Assembly (NCBI GenBank): GCA_965153455.1 | Contig: OZ234501.1 | Coordinates: 10,664,001 to 10,728,000 of the forward strand | Source of the DNA: Sphagnum compactum | Taxonomy: Eukaryota; Bryophyta; Sphagnopsida; Sphagnales | Reading direction: 5' to 3' | Length of the DNA: 64,000 bases | Shown here: piece by piece, positions 47,946-61,330 of the stretch | Position numbering within the stretch: position 1 is the first letter of the stretch | Layout of the letters: each line of letters opens with the position of its first letter | The notes under the pieces: generated by a model | The model's database searches: none | The model's input: only the letters and a program-made list of their open reading frames with translations | Told to the model about the DNA's origin: nothing | Position numbers and translations under genes: made by a program

Positions 47946-50900
47946 TGACAACCATTGTCAATTAGAATATTTTGAGGGCTCTCTTACAAGTTGAAAGATT
48001 TCTTCCACTCTGCTGAGCATCCTATTGATCTTTTTTCTTTCCAGCATTTCCCCATACTTCAAAGAAAAAAGTTTTATAGAAACATAAATAGGGAAATGGG
48101 AGCTGTATCAGAAGACATGAAAAATGGAGATCCTGAACAAGTGCACCTTTACAATGCCAAACGAGCAAAGGCTCCCAACAACTCCCTAACCAAATGGTGC
48201 TTAAATGGAACAAAATTCTTGAGTAGAGGTCTTTGACCTAGATGTGCAACACTCTTTTGGTTTTGAAAGTCCTTGGAAATCTGACATCATACAAGTGTTT
48301 TTTGTGAAGAAAATTCCTCAGTTTAAGGATACCCACCTGCTGCCATTGCAAGAATACTGCAGCAGTTTTTACTAAAGCCTGGATGATTTGATCCCACATC
48401 AAAGCCATGCAAGCCTACATCTGGACATGAAGTTTCTTGCTGCCACTTGTAGGATTTGGATTTGTCAAGAGACTTCAAAGCTCATGTTGAAACTTTTGAC
48501 AAACATTTACCCTGAACAACTTGATGAAGAAATAATAGGATTTCATCCCTGCTTTTCAATGGAAACACAAGAACCTAAGAGACAAAACATACCTTCAGAA
48601 AAGATGCACAGACAATTTGGCAAGCTCATCTGACAATCTCTGTCTTTCTACAACCCTGGGCAACCTGTCATAAGAATGTTGATTCACACCATCTCCTCCC
48701 GCAGGGGCTTTGGAATGCAATGCCATCATCACCTGTTTCCTGCAATTGAAAACAGAAAAATGGGAGTCCATTCGTAGTGCCACAGCAAGTGCATGGTTCA
48801 CATCCTCTGTCCCACAATGTAGTGGTCCAATGTCTCTACCCACTTGGCTGGTTTATGTGACTCCCAGTTGCCATCCTCTGCAATTTCTCCATTGCAATCA
48901 TTCAAGCAACACAATCCTACACAATCCACTTTACCACTGTGTCATATGCACAAGCAGCATGATTGGGGTCTTCAAAGCACAGAGCCAATTTGCTAAAATT
49001 CAAGCTCAAAGAACTGAAAGACAACTCCTAACTCTCTGCATGTTTTGGAGCCTTAAACCCTGATGAGATTCAATTCAATTGATTTACAAATTGCAATTCT
49101 TTCTTAGTAATCTCAGGAAAAATCTACAAGTACAAGAAGATGGATTCCTCCAATTTTTAGAAACAAGAAATTCATTCTTGCAGCATTGTTTGAAATCCCA
49201 TGTTTTTGTTTGCCATGAGTTGACAGCAATAGCTGGGTGAATCTTGAATCCACTGAAGAAGCAAAAGCTCCTTCATGTTAGGAAAATCCATGGAAACTTG
49301 AACTGAACATTTTTGCAATTGATAGATTATAGTCAACCCTTGACCATATCATTTCTTTCTTGGAGGGTGATGGACTGCACTCACAAAGAGATAATTGTCT
49401 TCCACACTCTGCCTCATATCATCTTCTCTTGCCCTCTGGAGTTCACTACCCTTGATTTTTGATGGCAAGTTTCATGCAATATTTGTCTGGAAACGATTTC
49501 ACAGAGTTCCATACAACACAAGGGCCAAATGGTCTACATTTCCTACAAGTAGGAGGACTTTAGAAATGGTGTATGCAAAGATGGATCATGTTCTCTTCTT
49601 CAAAAGAACTCATCCAGTGAAGCTTGTAAATATCTAGCAGGATTTTATGCCTGCTCTCACTCAGCTCCACATACATTTGCATTTGTGACACTAAAAACAA
49701 TATTAGCAGTTGATGAGGATAAATGCTGACATGATTTGAGTTCACCTCACTGATGCACCAACAAAAACAAGTTATGCTTGAAAGACAAACTCCACCATCC
49801 ATGTGGAAACCCCTGGAGTACCTGCTTCTACTACAATAGCTGAAAAAACAGCAGAGCTTCAATGAGATGGTTTGAATTTTAGAGACAGCTTATTCCCCAT
49901 GCCTGTTTGTGGAGATAATATCACATCAAGACCCAGATTTTGAAGTCAAGTGAAAGTGCATGGAGAGTGGAATAGAACAGCACCCAGAGACCAGGAGAGG
50001 AAATTGTGGATTGCAGCCTTTGTCAAATGCAAGAATTCAGCCTTGACTCCTTATTTCACAGTCATCGATGAGAATGGGCAGTCAGTGCTGTGATAAAGAG
50101 AAACAACCCTGAAAATGGAGCTAAGAAGCCAAAATTCATACTCGTCTCCCATTGTGGAAGGCCTCTGCAAGAAACCAAGAGGAGAGCTTGAAAGTTGTTG
50201 ATGTTCACCTTTGTTGATGAGAATTCCAGTTGACTAAACTGCCAGCTGCCAACAACATTGAAAGAGTGGAGCGGAGCTCATGTCCACCCAAAAGCCCTGA
50301 AGTATGTATGGGTGGACAAGTTTTAACTACACTATCATGGAACAACAAGGAGGAGAACTCCCCAAGGCTTGAATTGGCACTATTCATCATGCTTCTTCAC
50401 CAATTGAGAAACCTGGCTATATATATTCCTGCAAATCAAAGGTCTTTCTAGCTGGCTCTTGGACTCCAAAGATTTCTCATCCTTTCTCAACCTTATAGTA
50501 GATGCACATGACCCATCATCACATTCATTGATGGGGAATTCTGCTCTAGATGTGCAGTGTCTAATAGCAGTTGAAGTTGAATATGGTCAGGAGCAGCCTA
50601 GGTAAACCATGTTTTCCTAACAAAGGACTTCCAGTCTATAATGGAAATTAACTTTTCAGAGAAATCTTAACAGTAGCCTCTAACATTTGATTGGCATTTT
50701 TTATGATTCCTGTCAAGTACCTTCAAATGAGAAAACCACCCATTCATGAATCACCACACATCTGTAGAAGGAAAAACAAAGGAGGGCATGAATTGAGGTA
50801 GCATGTATCTGTTACATGGTCTCTGGTGTACTCTTCTTCAAAACCTCAACTCTAAGCCAACTTTCTAATTGATTTCAAGTTTCAAGACCTGCAACAGAAG
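47946..50900. other. No gene recognised
   Basis: Several frames of 60-117 codons on both strands, none with a domain I recognise and none linked by convincing splice sites. Old gene fragments are possible. Confidence 0.4.
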
Positions 50901-50913
50901 AATAAGCAAATCC

Positions 50914-51215
50914 TTGTGTTTTGATTTGAAATTAAACTCTCCATGTTGCAGTTGCCACTTTCTTTGGGAAACTAGATTCAAAAGGATTTTGCTGGCACAT
51001 CCTCAAATCTGTGACATCGTTGTGTATAAGATTCAAATAAACTACAGTCACACCATGATCTTCTTCCGGAAACTAGAGATCAAGAGGAATTGCTGGCAAA
51101 TCCTTCAAATCCGCATCCTTGTGTATAAGATTCAATTCAACTCTTCATGTTGCATGCCTCTGTCATTCTGGAAATTATAAGATCAAGAGGAGTTGCTTGC
51201 CCAAATCCTTCAATC
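50914..51215. repeat. Three diverged tandem units of about 100 bp
   Basis: GTGTTTTGATTTGAA (50916), GTGTATAAGATTCAA (51022) and GTGTATAAGATTCAA (51121) mark units spaced 106 and 99 bases. Each is followed by a CTACAGTCA/CTCCATGTTGCA-type segment, then GGAAACTAGA-like, then ATCAAGAGGA(A/G)TTGCT and CAAATCCTTCAAT. Confidence 0.7.
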
Positions 51216-51410
51216 AGCATTCTACTGATTGATTTCAAAACTTTGCACATGACAAGATTATTAGACAGGATTGACATCAAGAGGGGAAAACAAAAGGTTC
51301 TGTAGTTTGTATAGGATTGTCACATTCTCTGTCACATTCTTTGAGATAAATGCTGTAGTTGAAAATTTGCCATGAGAACAAAGATTGCACTTCAAGTCTA
51401 GTGTTTGTCA

Positions 51411-51535
51411 AACTTGTTGAAATGTCATGAAGTCTATCAGAAGAGAAAGGCATCTAAGAGAACAAACAGACTTGTTGAAGATGTCATCATAAAGTCTAAC
51501 ACAAGAGGAAGGTAGGTATGGTGAGAGAACAAAAC
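51411..51535. repeat. Two tandem units of about 60 bp
   Basis: CTTGTTGAA(A/GA)TGTCAT, then AAGTCTA, AGAGGAA/AGAGAAA and GAGAACAAA(A)CAGAC occur twice, starting at about 51412 and 51471. The array lies just downstream of the dirigent gene's stop codon. Confidence 0.6.
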
Positions 51536-51623
51536 AGACACCTTGTTCCAGGATGTTGGAAAACTGCATTACACATCATCAGGATTGGAAGCAAATGCTC
51601 AAAGCAACCCACAGAGAGATTCT

Positions 51624-52154
51624 CTAGTAAGACAAGTATATACTCCAACGAAAGACAACTTCCAGCGGGGTCGACTTCAAAGTTTCAACCAGTGCATAAC
51701 CCTTTGCGCCTCGAAAATCCCCAGTTCCCCCTAAGACGAGAAGCTCGGTGATGGGATTAGGTCCTCCGACATTCCCATGGAAGGAGAGAGTTCCATTGTA
51801 CCTCGATTGCGGATTGAAGAACATGGTGGAAGTGAGTTGGATTCCTTGCTCGCCCTTGAGATCGCTAATGGGTCCATAGCCTCGCTCCCTCCCTAGTAAA
51901 GCACTTCCGCGATCCGGTCCGTCCCTGATCTCATTGTCAAACACCAGAAAGCTTCCAAACCCAATCTTGGTGAGATCGTTTGCTCCTGGTCCTGCCGCTG
52001 CAATCAGTGTCGGCTTGGGGGGTCCTCGGATCTCATGCACATGTAAGGTTAGTCTTGATTCCTTGGGTGCAGCAACAAGTGAATACCCTAGCTTTGCCAA
52101 TGCCCATGAGGCCAGTGCCACCAACGCCACTGCTCCTACTTGCTGGTTAGACAT
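51624..52154 (-). CDS. Dirigent protein, single exon
   Basis: A 176-residue protein from the ATG complementary to 52152-52154; the frame extends upstream only to a TTG. Dirigent proteins steer stereoselective coupling of phenoxy radicals in lignan, lignin or related pathways, in the cell wall or apoplast. Residues 1-30 are a hydrophobic signal sequence (QVGAVALVALASWALA). The beta-barrel domain shows the family marks: LTLHVHEIRGPP (35-46), GFGSFLVFDNEIRDGPD (65-81), LLGRERGYG (86-94), YNGTLSFHG (119-127) and LLVLGGTGDFRGAKGYALVETL (138-159). Length and lack of introns are normal for the family. Whether it directs coupling or belongs to a non-lignan subgroup cannot be judged. Confidence 0.93.
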   Translation of the reverse strand: MSNQQVGAVALVALASWALAKLGYSLVAAPKESRLTLHVHEIRGPPKPTLIAAAGPGANDLTKIGFGSFLVFDNEIRDGPDRGSALLGRERGYGPISDLKGEQGIQLTSTMFFNPQSRYNGTLSFHGNVGGPNPITELLVLGGTGDFRGAKGYALVETLKSTPLEVVFRWSIYLSY

Positions 52155-52525
52155 CCTGTCAGGAAGATAGGCACAGATTTGAAGCTCGGCTCTTTGTTTT
52201 TTTCCCTGAAGAACAGCATGATCAGGCTCTCGACGTTCTAGCAACAAATCCAGGGTTTTGTTGCGCGAGAAAAAAAAGCATTTGACCTAACTTTTATCTC
52301 TACATTTTGATGAAGTCGCATGTCGATCGATGCCAGTCCCGCTGTGATTGATTCTCCTCGAGCTTCGTTTTGGGTGAGCTTCATCTGCACCAGACTAATT
52401 GAATATCTGTTTTGAAAAGGTCAGATCGCAGGAGGAAATCTCTGCAGGAGGTATGAAGATGTATAGGATTTGGGGTTTGTGATTGCAGTGAAGGAAGTGT
52501 TGTTTTAGGGTTGGCTTCGTTCTTC

Positions 52526-52756
52526 TTACAATATAACTAGCGAGGAGAGCGTGGCGAGCTGGTCTGCATCATTTCGGTTTTGCATTTTGGGTTTGTATGT
52601 TGTTGCTGCAGTTGGAATGAGGTTTGTGGTGCTTTTGATAAGGAATAGGGTTCCAGTGTGTGCATCATCAGTTTTGACAGGTTTTGGCAACTGTGCTTGA
52701 ATGTCTGTTGGAGACAACTTCACAATCTGAATCTGTTCTCTAGGATCTGTGGCCAT
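52526..52756 (-). CDS. Short hypothetical frame upstream of the dirigent gene (doubtful)
   Basis: A 76-codon frame from a true ATG, hydrophilic, with no recognised family. It sits about 370 bp upstream of the dirigent start on the same strand, so it may be an upstream gene fragment or chance. No Kozak or splice feature decides it. Confidence 0.15.
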   Translation of the reverse strand: MATDPREQIQIVKLSPTDIQAQLPKPVKTDDAHTGTLFLIKSTTNLIPTAATTYKPKMQNRNDADQLATLSSLVIL

Positions 52757-52799
52757 GAGTGAAGATCTGAAGCTAGTGTTGCTGAAATGTTACATGATT

Positions 52800-55700
52800 G
52801 AGCCTTTGATGTAGCTAGCATCTTTGCAAGGGTTGAAACTCTAGGTTGTAATAAACTCCTTGCAGATTGGAATGGTGGAAGTTTTCTGGAGCCTCTCTTA
52901 TTCTGGGAGATAGCAAGATGTCCTCATCAACTAGACTTGTCACCCCCACAGACCACAAGTCTTTTACTCATTGAATCTCTAATTAATCAGAATGCCAAAT
53001 CAATATAGATGCAAAAGAAAAGCTACTATGGAGAGAATTTCACAAGGCATGAAAATTGGGTGGTTTTAGCTTGCACACTTCAGACCCACACATGGTTTTC
53101 AGAAAATCTCACAAACTTTGAGGAACAAAACATAGGAGTAGGAGTGTTTGTACATTGTCCACATTTCTGGAAGCCTTCTTGTCAACTTTCAACTATACAC
53201 ACCCTTTACATCATACGCCATTTTCATTCCCATAGCAACACACACTTGAACTGCAAAGCCTTAGATGTGTATGCAAATATTTATTAGTGGTCAGGTGCAT
53301 CTAAACAAACAAGGAGCATTCAAATTCCTTGGGTTGCAAAAGCATACCAAGCTTTCCAAGTGTATAAAATTGAGGCCTAGTGATGGTCAGAAACTTGAGT
53401 ATGCTCCTGTCATCCATCACCACCAAATTCTCAACATAAGTATGAACATACAAGCACCAACATCAATGTACAAATTAAAGAATCAAAAGACATGCTTAGG
53501 GTTAGAGAAACAAGAAAATTTAACATTTATAACCAGGAATGGTTTCTCAATACCTAGTGTTTGAAAGCAACTGTCCAATCTTGCATGTCCATCTAAATCT
53601 GTCCATTCCACAATTAGCCTTCAAATTTGTTTCAAACCCTAAAAATGACCCCAATTCATAACATTCATTACCTAAGTTTACCATGGTTGAAGGCTGATAT
53701 GAAGTCCATGTGCCAAGGTAACTTAGTAAACAAGGGAGTACCTCAAAAGATTATATGAAACTACAAACACCAATGGAATCAATATTTGTGTAGTAATGAA
53801 AACTACTAGGATGTTTTCTAATTGTGCATTCCAATGATCAAAAGAAAGGTACCTTCAAAAGATTGGCATGAATTTGCATGAGGTCAATTGATAATGCATG
53901 GCACACAATCCATTGTATAGATTCAGTTTTCCCATGGCCTATGCACCCTTGATATCTTTACATGGTAAGGACCTTGAGCACAAAATTGATTGAAGTTCGA
54001 CCCAAACATCATCATATAAAATCCTATAAACATGAATGTCAATATGACCATCTTGATTCCAAACCAAAGATCTTAAAATCCAACATGTGATTTCTATAAG
54101 AAGGGTGCTTGAGGTGTACATTGTAGATTTTGAGCAATCTTTTTTGCTTTCAATAGCAATGGAGTAAGGTTTGCTTCATTGCAATTTAAGCCACAAAGAG
54201 TAAAAAAATGAGCTTCTTTGAATCTCCTAATAAACATAAAACATTATTTTTGAACTTTCACTAGCATGTTTTTCATAACTTCTGCACATCGGGAGATCAT
54301 AACCAAAACATGTTTAGTTATTGACCTTTGATATTATTTGAAATCCATTCATCCCAGATGACAATGAAAATGTTGGGTATTACAAACAAACATTTGCACA
54401 AACAATTGGTTTCAACAAGTTGAGGACATACCACGAATTAACATCAAAGGCCCTTCACAAATGGGATTAATACATCTATAACCCTTTAAAAATGCATCTT
54501 TTTCAAACCCATTCTAAGAACATTTCGGCATTACCTTACAACCTCTATTAGGTCACCAACCTATATTTTGTCCTTGGATGTCTTTTGTAAATAGGGCATA
54601 GCTTAGCAATCTAGGTTGAAGGAAACAAATACAAATATGACTAAAGTTTTGGCTATAGCAACAAGGTAATTGATAATTAAAAATCAATTTTCATGTCAAG
54701 TTCTTTGTCAAGTTGGTGGTCATAGTTACTAGACATACACTTCCAAGATATGGTCACAAGTCGTCAATCCATAATTAGTAAAACACAATACAAGTGAGGA
54801 TAATATGTGATACAATAGTTTATTTTCAATGTAGAAAAGAGCATAACAAAAAGGCAAAAGAATGCACCAAAGAACTACAACAACAAGCACAATCAAAGTA
54901 GTATCGATCTTTTAAAGTTAGGGGCCAAACATGAATGCTCACTTCTAGGTCCACGTAATTGATTATCAACTACCCTCCAACTTGAATTAGGAACTAAGCT
55001 CACTTAGGTTTGGTTGTTTTGTTTAATTTTGTTTTTCTTAATTTTATCAAATTGATTTCCTTGAAGATTTTGTTGCATGCGACAAACAATAAATGTTATT
55101 AGGTAAGTGAGATAAACCTTCATGTTTTCTAGAGTTTGCACAACACATTTCCCATCGAAACATAACACAAAATTTTGAGAACAACTAAAATATAAAACAT
55201 CAAAACACATGAATCCAAATATATACCCATATTAGAGGAGCCCATGTTTGAGTTGTAGGTTTATGGGTCAAAGATTCAAGTCAAAGGAAGGTTATAGAAC
55301 CAAAAACAAGTTTAGGAAATATAAGCCATGACCTATACATCAAAAAATTCAATGTCGTTATAATTTGAAATCCTACATACCAAGACCTTTCAAGTGGACT
55401 TTTGGTACAATATGATTAAAAGCCACACCATGGGAGCTTACCATTATTGTGATTAAAAACATGAAATGCAATCCTAATCAAATACATTTATCATTTCAAC
55501 CTCTCTTGATTTGTCTATGATTGGCAATCCCCAAGATTTGGACATTTAAATAGAGCAGAAATGATACATTACAACACAAGAAATGCAAGCACATATTGAA
55601 TTTTTTTGGAAATCTTCATCATTTTCAATGTTCAATAAAAAGCTTTCCACCCAACGATTTGCAATGCAATGAAAAATTCTTTGAATAATTTGAGTTTAAA

Positions 55701-56298
55701 TAAGTAGAAATGAAGTTGTCTAAGACTAAAATGAATAGAATGGAACAAGGTGTTACAACTGACCCATAAGGCCAAACCATTTATGTTCCATGATGTGAAA
55801 AGGATCACACCATCACACCATTAACACCATTTTAGACCAACAAAATTGTTTAACAAGATATTAAAAATCATGGAAAAAAACATGTTTCATCAAATGTGCA
55901 AGGACTCTTCATTATTTTTGAAACTATTGAAACCACTTTCACCACAACAAAAAAATAATTTTTCAAAATAAGAAAATGTAATTATATTCAACTTCTACCA
56001 AGTAGTATTAGTCTTGATTAAGATGAAAATGTTCAATAACATAATGCCAACGTTTCATTAAAATGTAAAGTTCTTCAAATTGATTCCCAAAACATGTTCA
56101 AGGGTTTTTCAATTAAGTCAATCATGTGAATGACAACAATACTTGTAGTATGTCAATTTACATGATAAGTTGGAATTGGGTTCAAACATGAACTATCAAT
56201 ATAATTGATTAATCATAAAGCCCTATTCCTTAACCTTGTTAATTAAAACATGAAACTATGTAATTGACAAAGAAAAAAAAAAAAATCAAATGAAAATA
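52800..56298. other. AT-rich DNA without a recognised gene
   Basis: Short frames only, no domain or splice pattern. The style (many TTCAATT, CATTTG and ATGAATG words) is like the nearby retrotransposon and suggests old repeats, but I could not define boundaries. Confidence 0.5.
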
Positions 56299-57943
56299 AT
56301 GTTGTGAAACCAATAATAGTAATAGTTAAGTGAAACATACATTAGTTAGGTTAGGTGTTAAATAGATCAGACAAATCAAGTGGTAGGGTAATGAGGATGG
56401 TTTGTGTGTGAGCTTAAAGCCTGAGTTTGGAACTTTGAGCTTGTAGTTTAAAGCTCAATGTGATTTTAATCCACCTACGTGGATGAATGTGTCCAAAAAT
56501 GAATGATTTCATACGGATGAATGTCATTTTTTCATGGATGAATTTCATTTATGAGTTGAATTAAATAAATAAATCATTAGATGAAATCCATCGATGATTG
56601 GAAAATAAATAAATTAAAATTGATTTATATCTATCTTCATTTGTTGTCCAAGTATTAATATTTCAAACTTGAATGTCATTTAATAATTATGGATAATGTG
56701 ACTCTAAAGGAAAATATGATAATGGGACCAAAATAATGTTAATGTTTTTTTGAAAAATTCATTTTCATCAACAATGTTAAGCAATTAAAAAAATGTTGTC
56801 ATGGGATGAGTGTTACCCCCCCTTTCCCCATGTTGTCAATAACATTATATATGTATTTTGTGAAAAATTAGGGCACCTTGAACATAAATAATTATTACAA
56901 ACAACCCCATTCTCATCTATGATAATAAATTGTTTGAAGGAAGCTAATTAAGGTGTTTGAAACTAAATTTTTGTTTATTTCAAAAACCCATTGTCATTAA
57001 TGACAATAGGTAGTTTGAAAATATCTAAAATATTCAAAACCCATTGTTGTTAACAACACTAGTTAAATTCGACAAAAGTTGTGGCACCCTTGAAGAATAA
57101 TGAAAACAATCGTTCATTATTGTGCACAATGTTTATAAATAGGTTTGAGGGACATTGTGCCACCTTTGGAAAGGGGAAAAAAACCCCTTGTCATTAATGA
57201 CACTAGGTTAGTTTGCCCACAAGTTTTTAGTTTTATTTTTTAAAACAACAAGCATGGGGTGGATGTTAACATGATAATAGTAATGTAGTTAAATCATATT
57301 GAAAGTAATGGCATTTTCAACCATAGCCATCAAATAGATTTATAATAGAATTTACATTATATTTCTCAACAAATGATATATAGAATGAAATTGTGTTTCA
57401 TAAAGCTCTAGTTAATTAAAACTCGGGGAAAAAAAGTTTCATGGATAAGAATTAAATGATAAAATAAAACAATCATCCACGATTTTGATGAAAGTTTTAT
57501 ATAATTAAAAACATGTAAGTTCAATTTTTTTCATCCATACATTAAATGAATGAAAAAATCATTCATTCATAATGAAGGCTTACATTCATCTCCATGTTTA
57601 CTTTTAGGTTTACTTGTATAACACTCATTTTGTAATTAAATTCTTGGGTCTTACTTACATGTGTATAGGGGAAAAAACATTTTACCATCCCAAGTTCCAA
57701 CTTTAGACTCTAGGCTCAAATAACAGCTTGTTTTGTAGGGTAATCAAATAGATTAAGTTAATTAGAACATGACTTGTTTTGAAATTTTTGAGTTGCATGT
57801 TCCTCTTACATTAGTATTATTAAGGCTACATTTTAACTAATGTTAATTTACTTTGTTGTGTACATGATCACTAACCTACAATGTTTCTTTTACAACTATT
57901 CAAGCTTAATTTGGAATTTTTGTAATAAATTCTATTTTTTTCA
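56299..57943 (+). repeat. 5' LTR of the copia element, interrupted
   Basis: Two LTR blocks (about 56315-56392 and 57736-57943) match one continuous 3' LTR (about 62147-62396). The first has TTAGTTAGGTTAGGTGTTA; the second has GAACATGACTTGTTTTGAA, TATTATTAAGGCTAC and TTTGTTGTGTAC. Between them lies the 1.34-kb insert. The right end CA immediately precedes the primer site. The left boundary is uncertain by tens of bases. Confidence 0.7.
56384..57744. mobile_element. Element of about 1.34 kb inserted in the 5' LTR, 9-10-bp target duplication
   Basis: TAGGGTAAT occurs at 56384-56392 and 57736-57744, and both are preceded by G. The 3' LTR has the uninterrupted site (GGTAGGTAGATCAGATAGAT). The insert ends are imperfect inverted repeats: GAGCTTAAAGCCTGAGTTTG near the left, and TGAGCCTAGAGTCTAAAGTT as the reverse complement near the right, each then GGAACTT. 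A 9-bp duplication is characteristic of Mutator-like elements. The interior is AT-rich with no transposase frame, so it is non-autonomous. Confidence 0.7.
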
Positions 57944-57963
57944 TGATATCAAAGCTTGGTACC
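57944..57963 (+). other. Retrotransposon primer-binding site (tRNA-iMet-like)
   Basis: TGATATCAAAGCTTGG follows directly after the LTR end CA. It matches the TGGTATCAGAGC-type site of plant copia elements, complementary to initiator methionine tRNA, apart from two A-for-G changes consistent with age. Confidence 0.7.
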
Positions 57964-60639
57964 AAGCTTCTACTAGCAGTACAAAGTATTGGAAAATGAT
58001 AATGAATGTTTTCTATCTAGCTTCATTTGTAGTAAGAGATTTGCTTAAGAAGACCATGACCAATAGTAAATTGAAGCTTTCAGAAGCTTAGAAGTTGAAA
58101 AGGTAATCCAATTATGGGATTTGGAGGTTTAGGATGTCTCTTCCAATTGCAAAAGATTTAAAGGTTCATTCAATGGTAGAGTGTGAGTAAAACAATTCAA
58201 CACAAAGGATAATTGTTCATTAATAGGAAAGATCACAATGGTGGGAAGTGGGTGGGCTACAAAGGTAGCCACAAAAATAGGCAAGAATTCTCCATTGGTA
58301 GGGACAACCTTAATACTAAAACTCTAAGAAAATATTCGTGTTGAAGCAAAAATTTTATAATCTTCAATTCACCAATGAATCTCATCAAGAAAACCAAGCA
58401 AATTATCGACCAACTTGATGGCATGGGTTATAACATTTCCAACAAGGACCTAGTCAATGTTGTGTTGAATGTTTTCCCATCAAAATATTACACTTTGGTG
58501 TAGTTGATCTCATTTCATGATGTTCCACCAAGTTTTGCCAATTTTGAGGCAAAGTTACTTGAGGAAGAAATTTGCTCAATTAGATTGTAGCAATGGGAAG
58601 GTGATGGAGAAATATTTTCCACTCACTTGAAGCACCTAAGCAAAAAATCTCATTTCAAGAACTGAGTTTTTCCCAAAGTTCAACTAGGAGCTTGCAACAT
58701 TGTCATGAAGGAGGCCATTGGGAAAGGGAATGCCCTTTAAAGCATCTAGAAGATAAGCTCATAAAATATGAATGAAAGTTGGTTGAATACAACACTTGAA
58801 ACAAGCATGCTTCTACACGTATAAATCTTGAAACCACAAATTTAACTAGCACTAAAGGTAATGACATTGAAAAAGAAATCCAAATGAAATTGTTACACAT
58901 GTTATAAAAACTTGTTTAGATAATTTGAACCTTGCCAAAGATAATTCCTTTAGTTGGTCTTTAAATTGAGGAACTATTGAAAATGTCATTAATTTAAAAA
59001 ATTGTTAAACAAAGTGAAGAAGACAAACATTTTTTTATAGGAAAAATAGTTGATGGAGAACACCGTCCCATTGTTGGTGAAAGGAATGTGAAGTTGGCTT
59101 GCCAAATGGAAAAATAACAACAATTCTTTAAGTTTTATATGTTTTGGTCTTTAGAAAAACCTTATTTTGGTTATATATCTTGCAAATAGAGGTTGTTATT
59201 TGTTGCTCAATTCAAATTGCATTTAGGTTTTAGGGTTTTGGGTCATAGTCAACCAAAAAAATTTCAAAGTCATAGTAACCACTTCTATTAAAAATCATAC
59301 CAATAACTTATGTAAGTTCGATGTAGCCCATGACTATAATGCTCTAAAATTGGATGTTGTAGAAAATGACAATGTGGACTTTTGGCATTGACGAATGGGG
59401 CATATCAATTACTAGTAGTTGCACCACAACTAATAAATATGTTGTTGAATTGATCTTCTTCAACTACCTTTACTCAAACACACTTTTGTAACATGCATAC
59501 AAGCCAAACATGTTTGATGAAACTTCAAGGTTCATTGTACAAGGTCTTTAAACAAATTTGATTTAATCCACACATATTTGTGTAAACCCCTTCCAACATT
59601 GACACTTTAGGGACATCACTAAATTTTCTTGACATGTATGGATGATCATAGTTGAAAATGTTGGGTGTTTCTTTTCCATACAAAGGACAAAGCTTTTTTA
59701 AAATTTCAAAAACTTTTGAAGACTAGTGGAAATTGAAAGTGGCTATTGATTGAAAGCTTGAAGAGTGACAAGAGTGGAGAGTACGTTTATGGATACATTG
59801 AGGAATATACAAATTGCACAAAACTCAATGTGAGACTACCATAAGCTATATTCTAGAATAAAATGGTTATGTTATGGCATAATTGATCATTCATGGAGAT
59901 TGTGTAACCTTGCGTTTGAGAATTAGGCTCCATCACACCTTGGGGGCAAGGCAAATAAAACTACATGCTACCTCTTTAATTGTTTGCCTCCTCAAGAACA
60001 CAAGAATGGCAACATTTTAGAGGAGATGTATTCAAATAATAAACCAAACTTGGCCCACATTTGAACCTTTGAATGTTGTGCATTTATACACATCCTTAAA
60101 TTGTTGCAAAACAAATTCAATCTAAAAGTCATGAATGTGTTTTAATGGGGTTCAATCATCGAACTCATGTCTATTGATGTAACTCTGATCCATGCATCAA
60201 AAAAAAAAAAATGTCAAAAGACCTTCATTTTAATGAACATGCTAATGACAAATGGAATAATCAAAATTGAAGTAAGAGGTTTTTTATAAACCCATTGGAG
60301 CTACCATAGAACCCATCATTTAAAGATGAACATCAATGAACTTCACCAATTTCCTTTTCAAAAATAGCCACACATGTTGACAATTGTCAAGAATATATCA
60401 ACTCACATCTCAAATCTCCAATTGACAATGATGTTGCAAACAAGCATCTTCAATAGGATACTAATTTTCCATGTAAAATTTCACCTCTTAGAAAATCTAC
60501 TTGCATCAGAACTTCTCCACAAAATTACAAATATATGTTTCTGAATGTGATAGATATTCCGGAGATCACACAAGATGATTCAAATCTTAAGTTTCATGAT
60601 ACAATAAAATACAAGGAAAGGAAAAGGGCAATGTTTTAA

Positions 60640-61330
60640 AAAATGGGCTCAATATAAAAAAATTTAAACATGGTATTTGGTGGATTTAGCTCTTGAAAAA
60701 CAACCAATCTTTGCAAAATGGGTATTTAAAATTAAACAAAGGACAAAAGGGTGAGAACCCATGTTCAAGGCTAGGCTAATCACTAGAGGATTTGAACAAA
60801 AAGCAATGGATTATGAGGAAACTTTCACTCTAGAAGCAAAGTAGGCACTATAATAGCCATTGAAATTCTTTCGCAAAATTGGAAACTATGACACCTAGAT
60901 GTAAATACTACTTTCCTTAACAATGATTTTAGAAAAGGTGTCTTCATGGAACGATTGTTAGACTTTGAAAATGAAAAATTCAAAAACAAAGTCTATAAGT
61001 TGAATAAAGCTTTATATGGTCTCAAACAAGCCTCAAAGTCTTGGTATGAGAAAATAGACCAATACTTACAAAGTCAAACATTAAAACATAGTAACTATTA
61101 TTATGATTTATATTATCTTGTTATCTTGATAATTTATGTAGATGATTTTTTGTAATTGGAAATCACATTGAAAATATTTCATTGCTAAAAGAACAACTCA
61201 ACTGTAGATTTGAGATGATCGACCTTGCTCATGTTAAAAGATACTTGAAGATAGAATTTAAATATTTGTAGAATATGATTTTTTTGTCACAAAAGGAGTT
61301 ATGCTATTAGCATCTTGTAGGAGTTTGGTT
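60640..61330 (+). pseudogene. Copia reverse transcriptase, broken
   Basis: Recognisable blocks in order: TWYLVDLALEKQPIFAKWVF, KARLITRGFEQ, DYEETF, then an intact stretch 60946-61155 with KVYKLNKALYGLKQASKSWY and IIYVDDFL, which holds the YVDD catalytic motif. Stops and frame changes separate the blocks (for example a TGA after KQRTKG). Confidence 0.88.

Noticed and set aside
47991-50450. Several 60-117-codon frames as exons of one gene
   Set aside because: I could not connect any two with consistent phase and splice sites, and none shows a known domain.
52155-52247. Longer dirigent N-terminus beginning at 52247
   Set aside because: It begins at TTG and would bury the signal peptide. ATG at 52154 gives a normal secreted dirigent.
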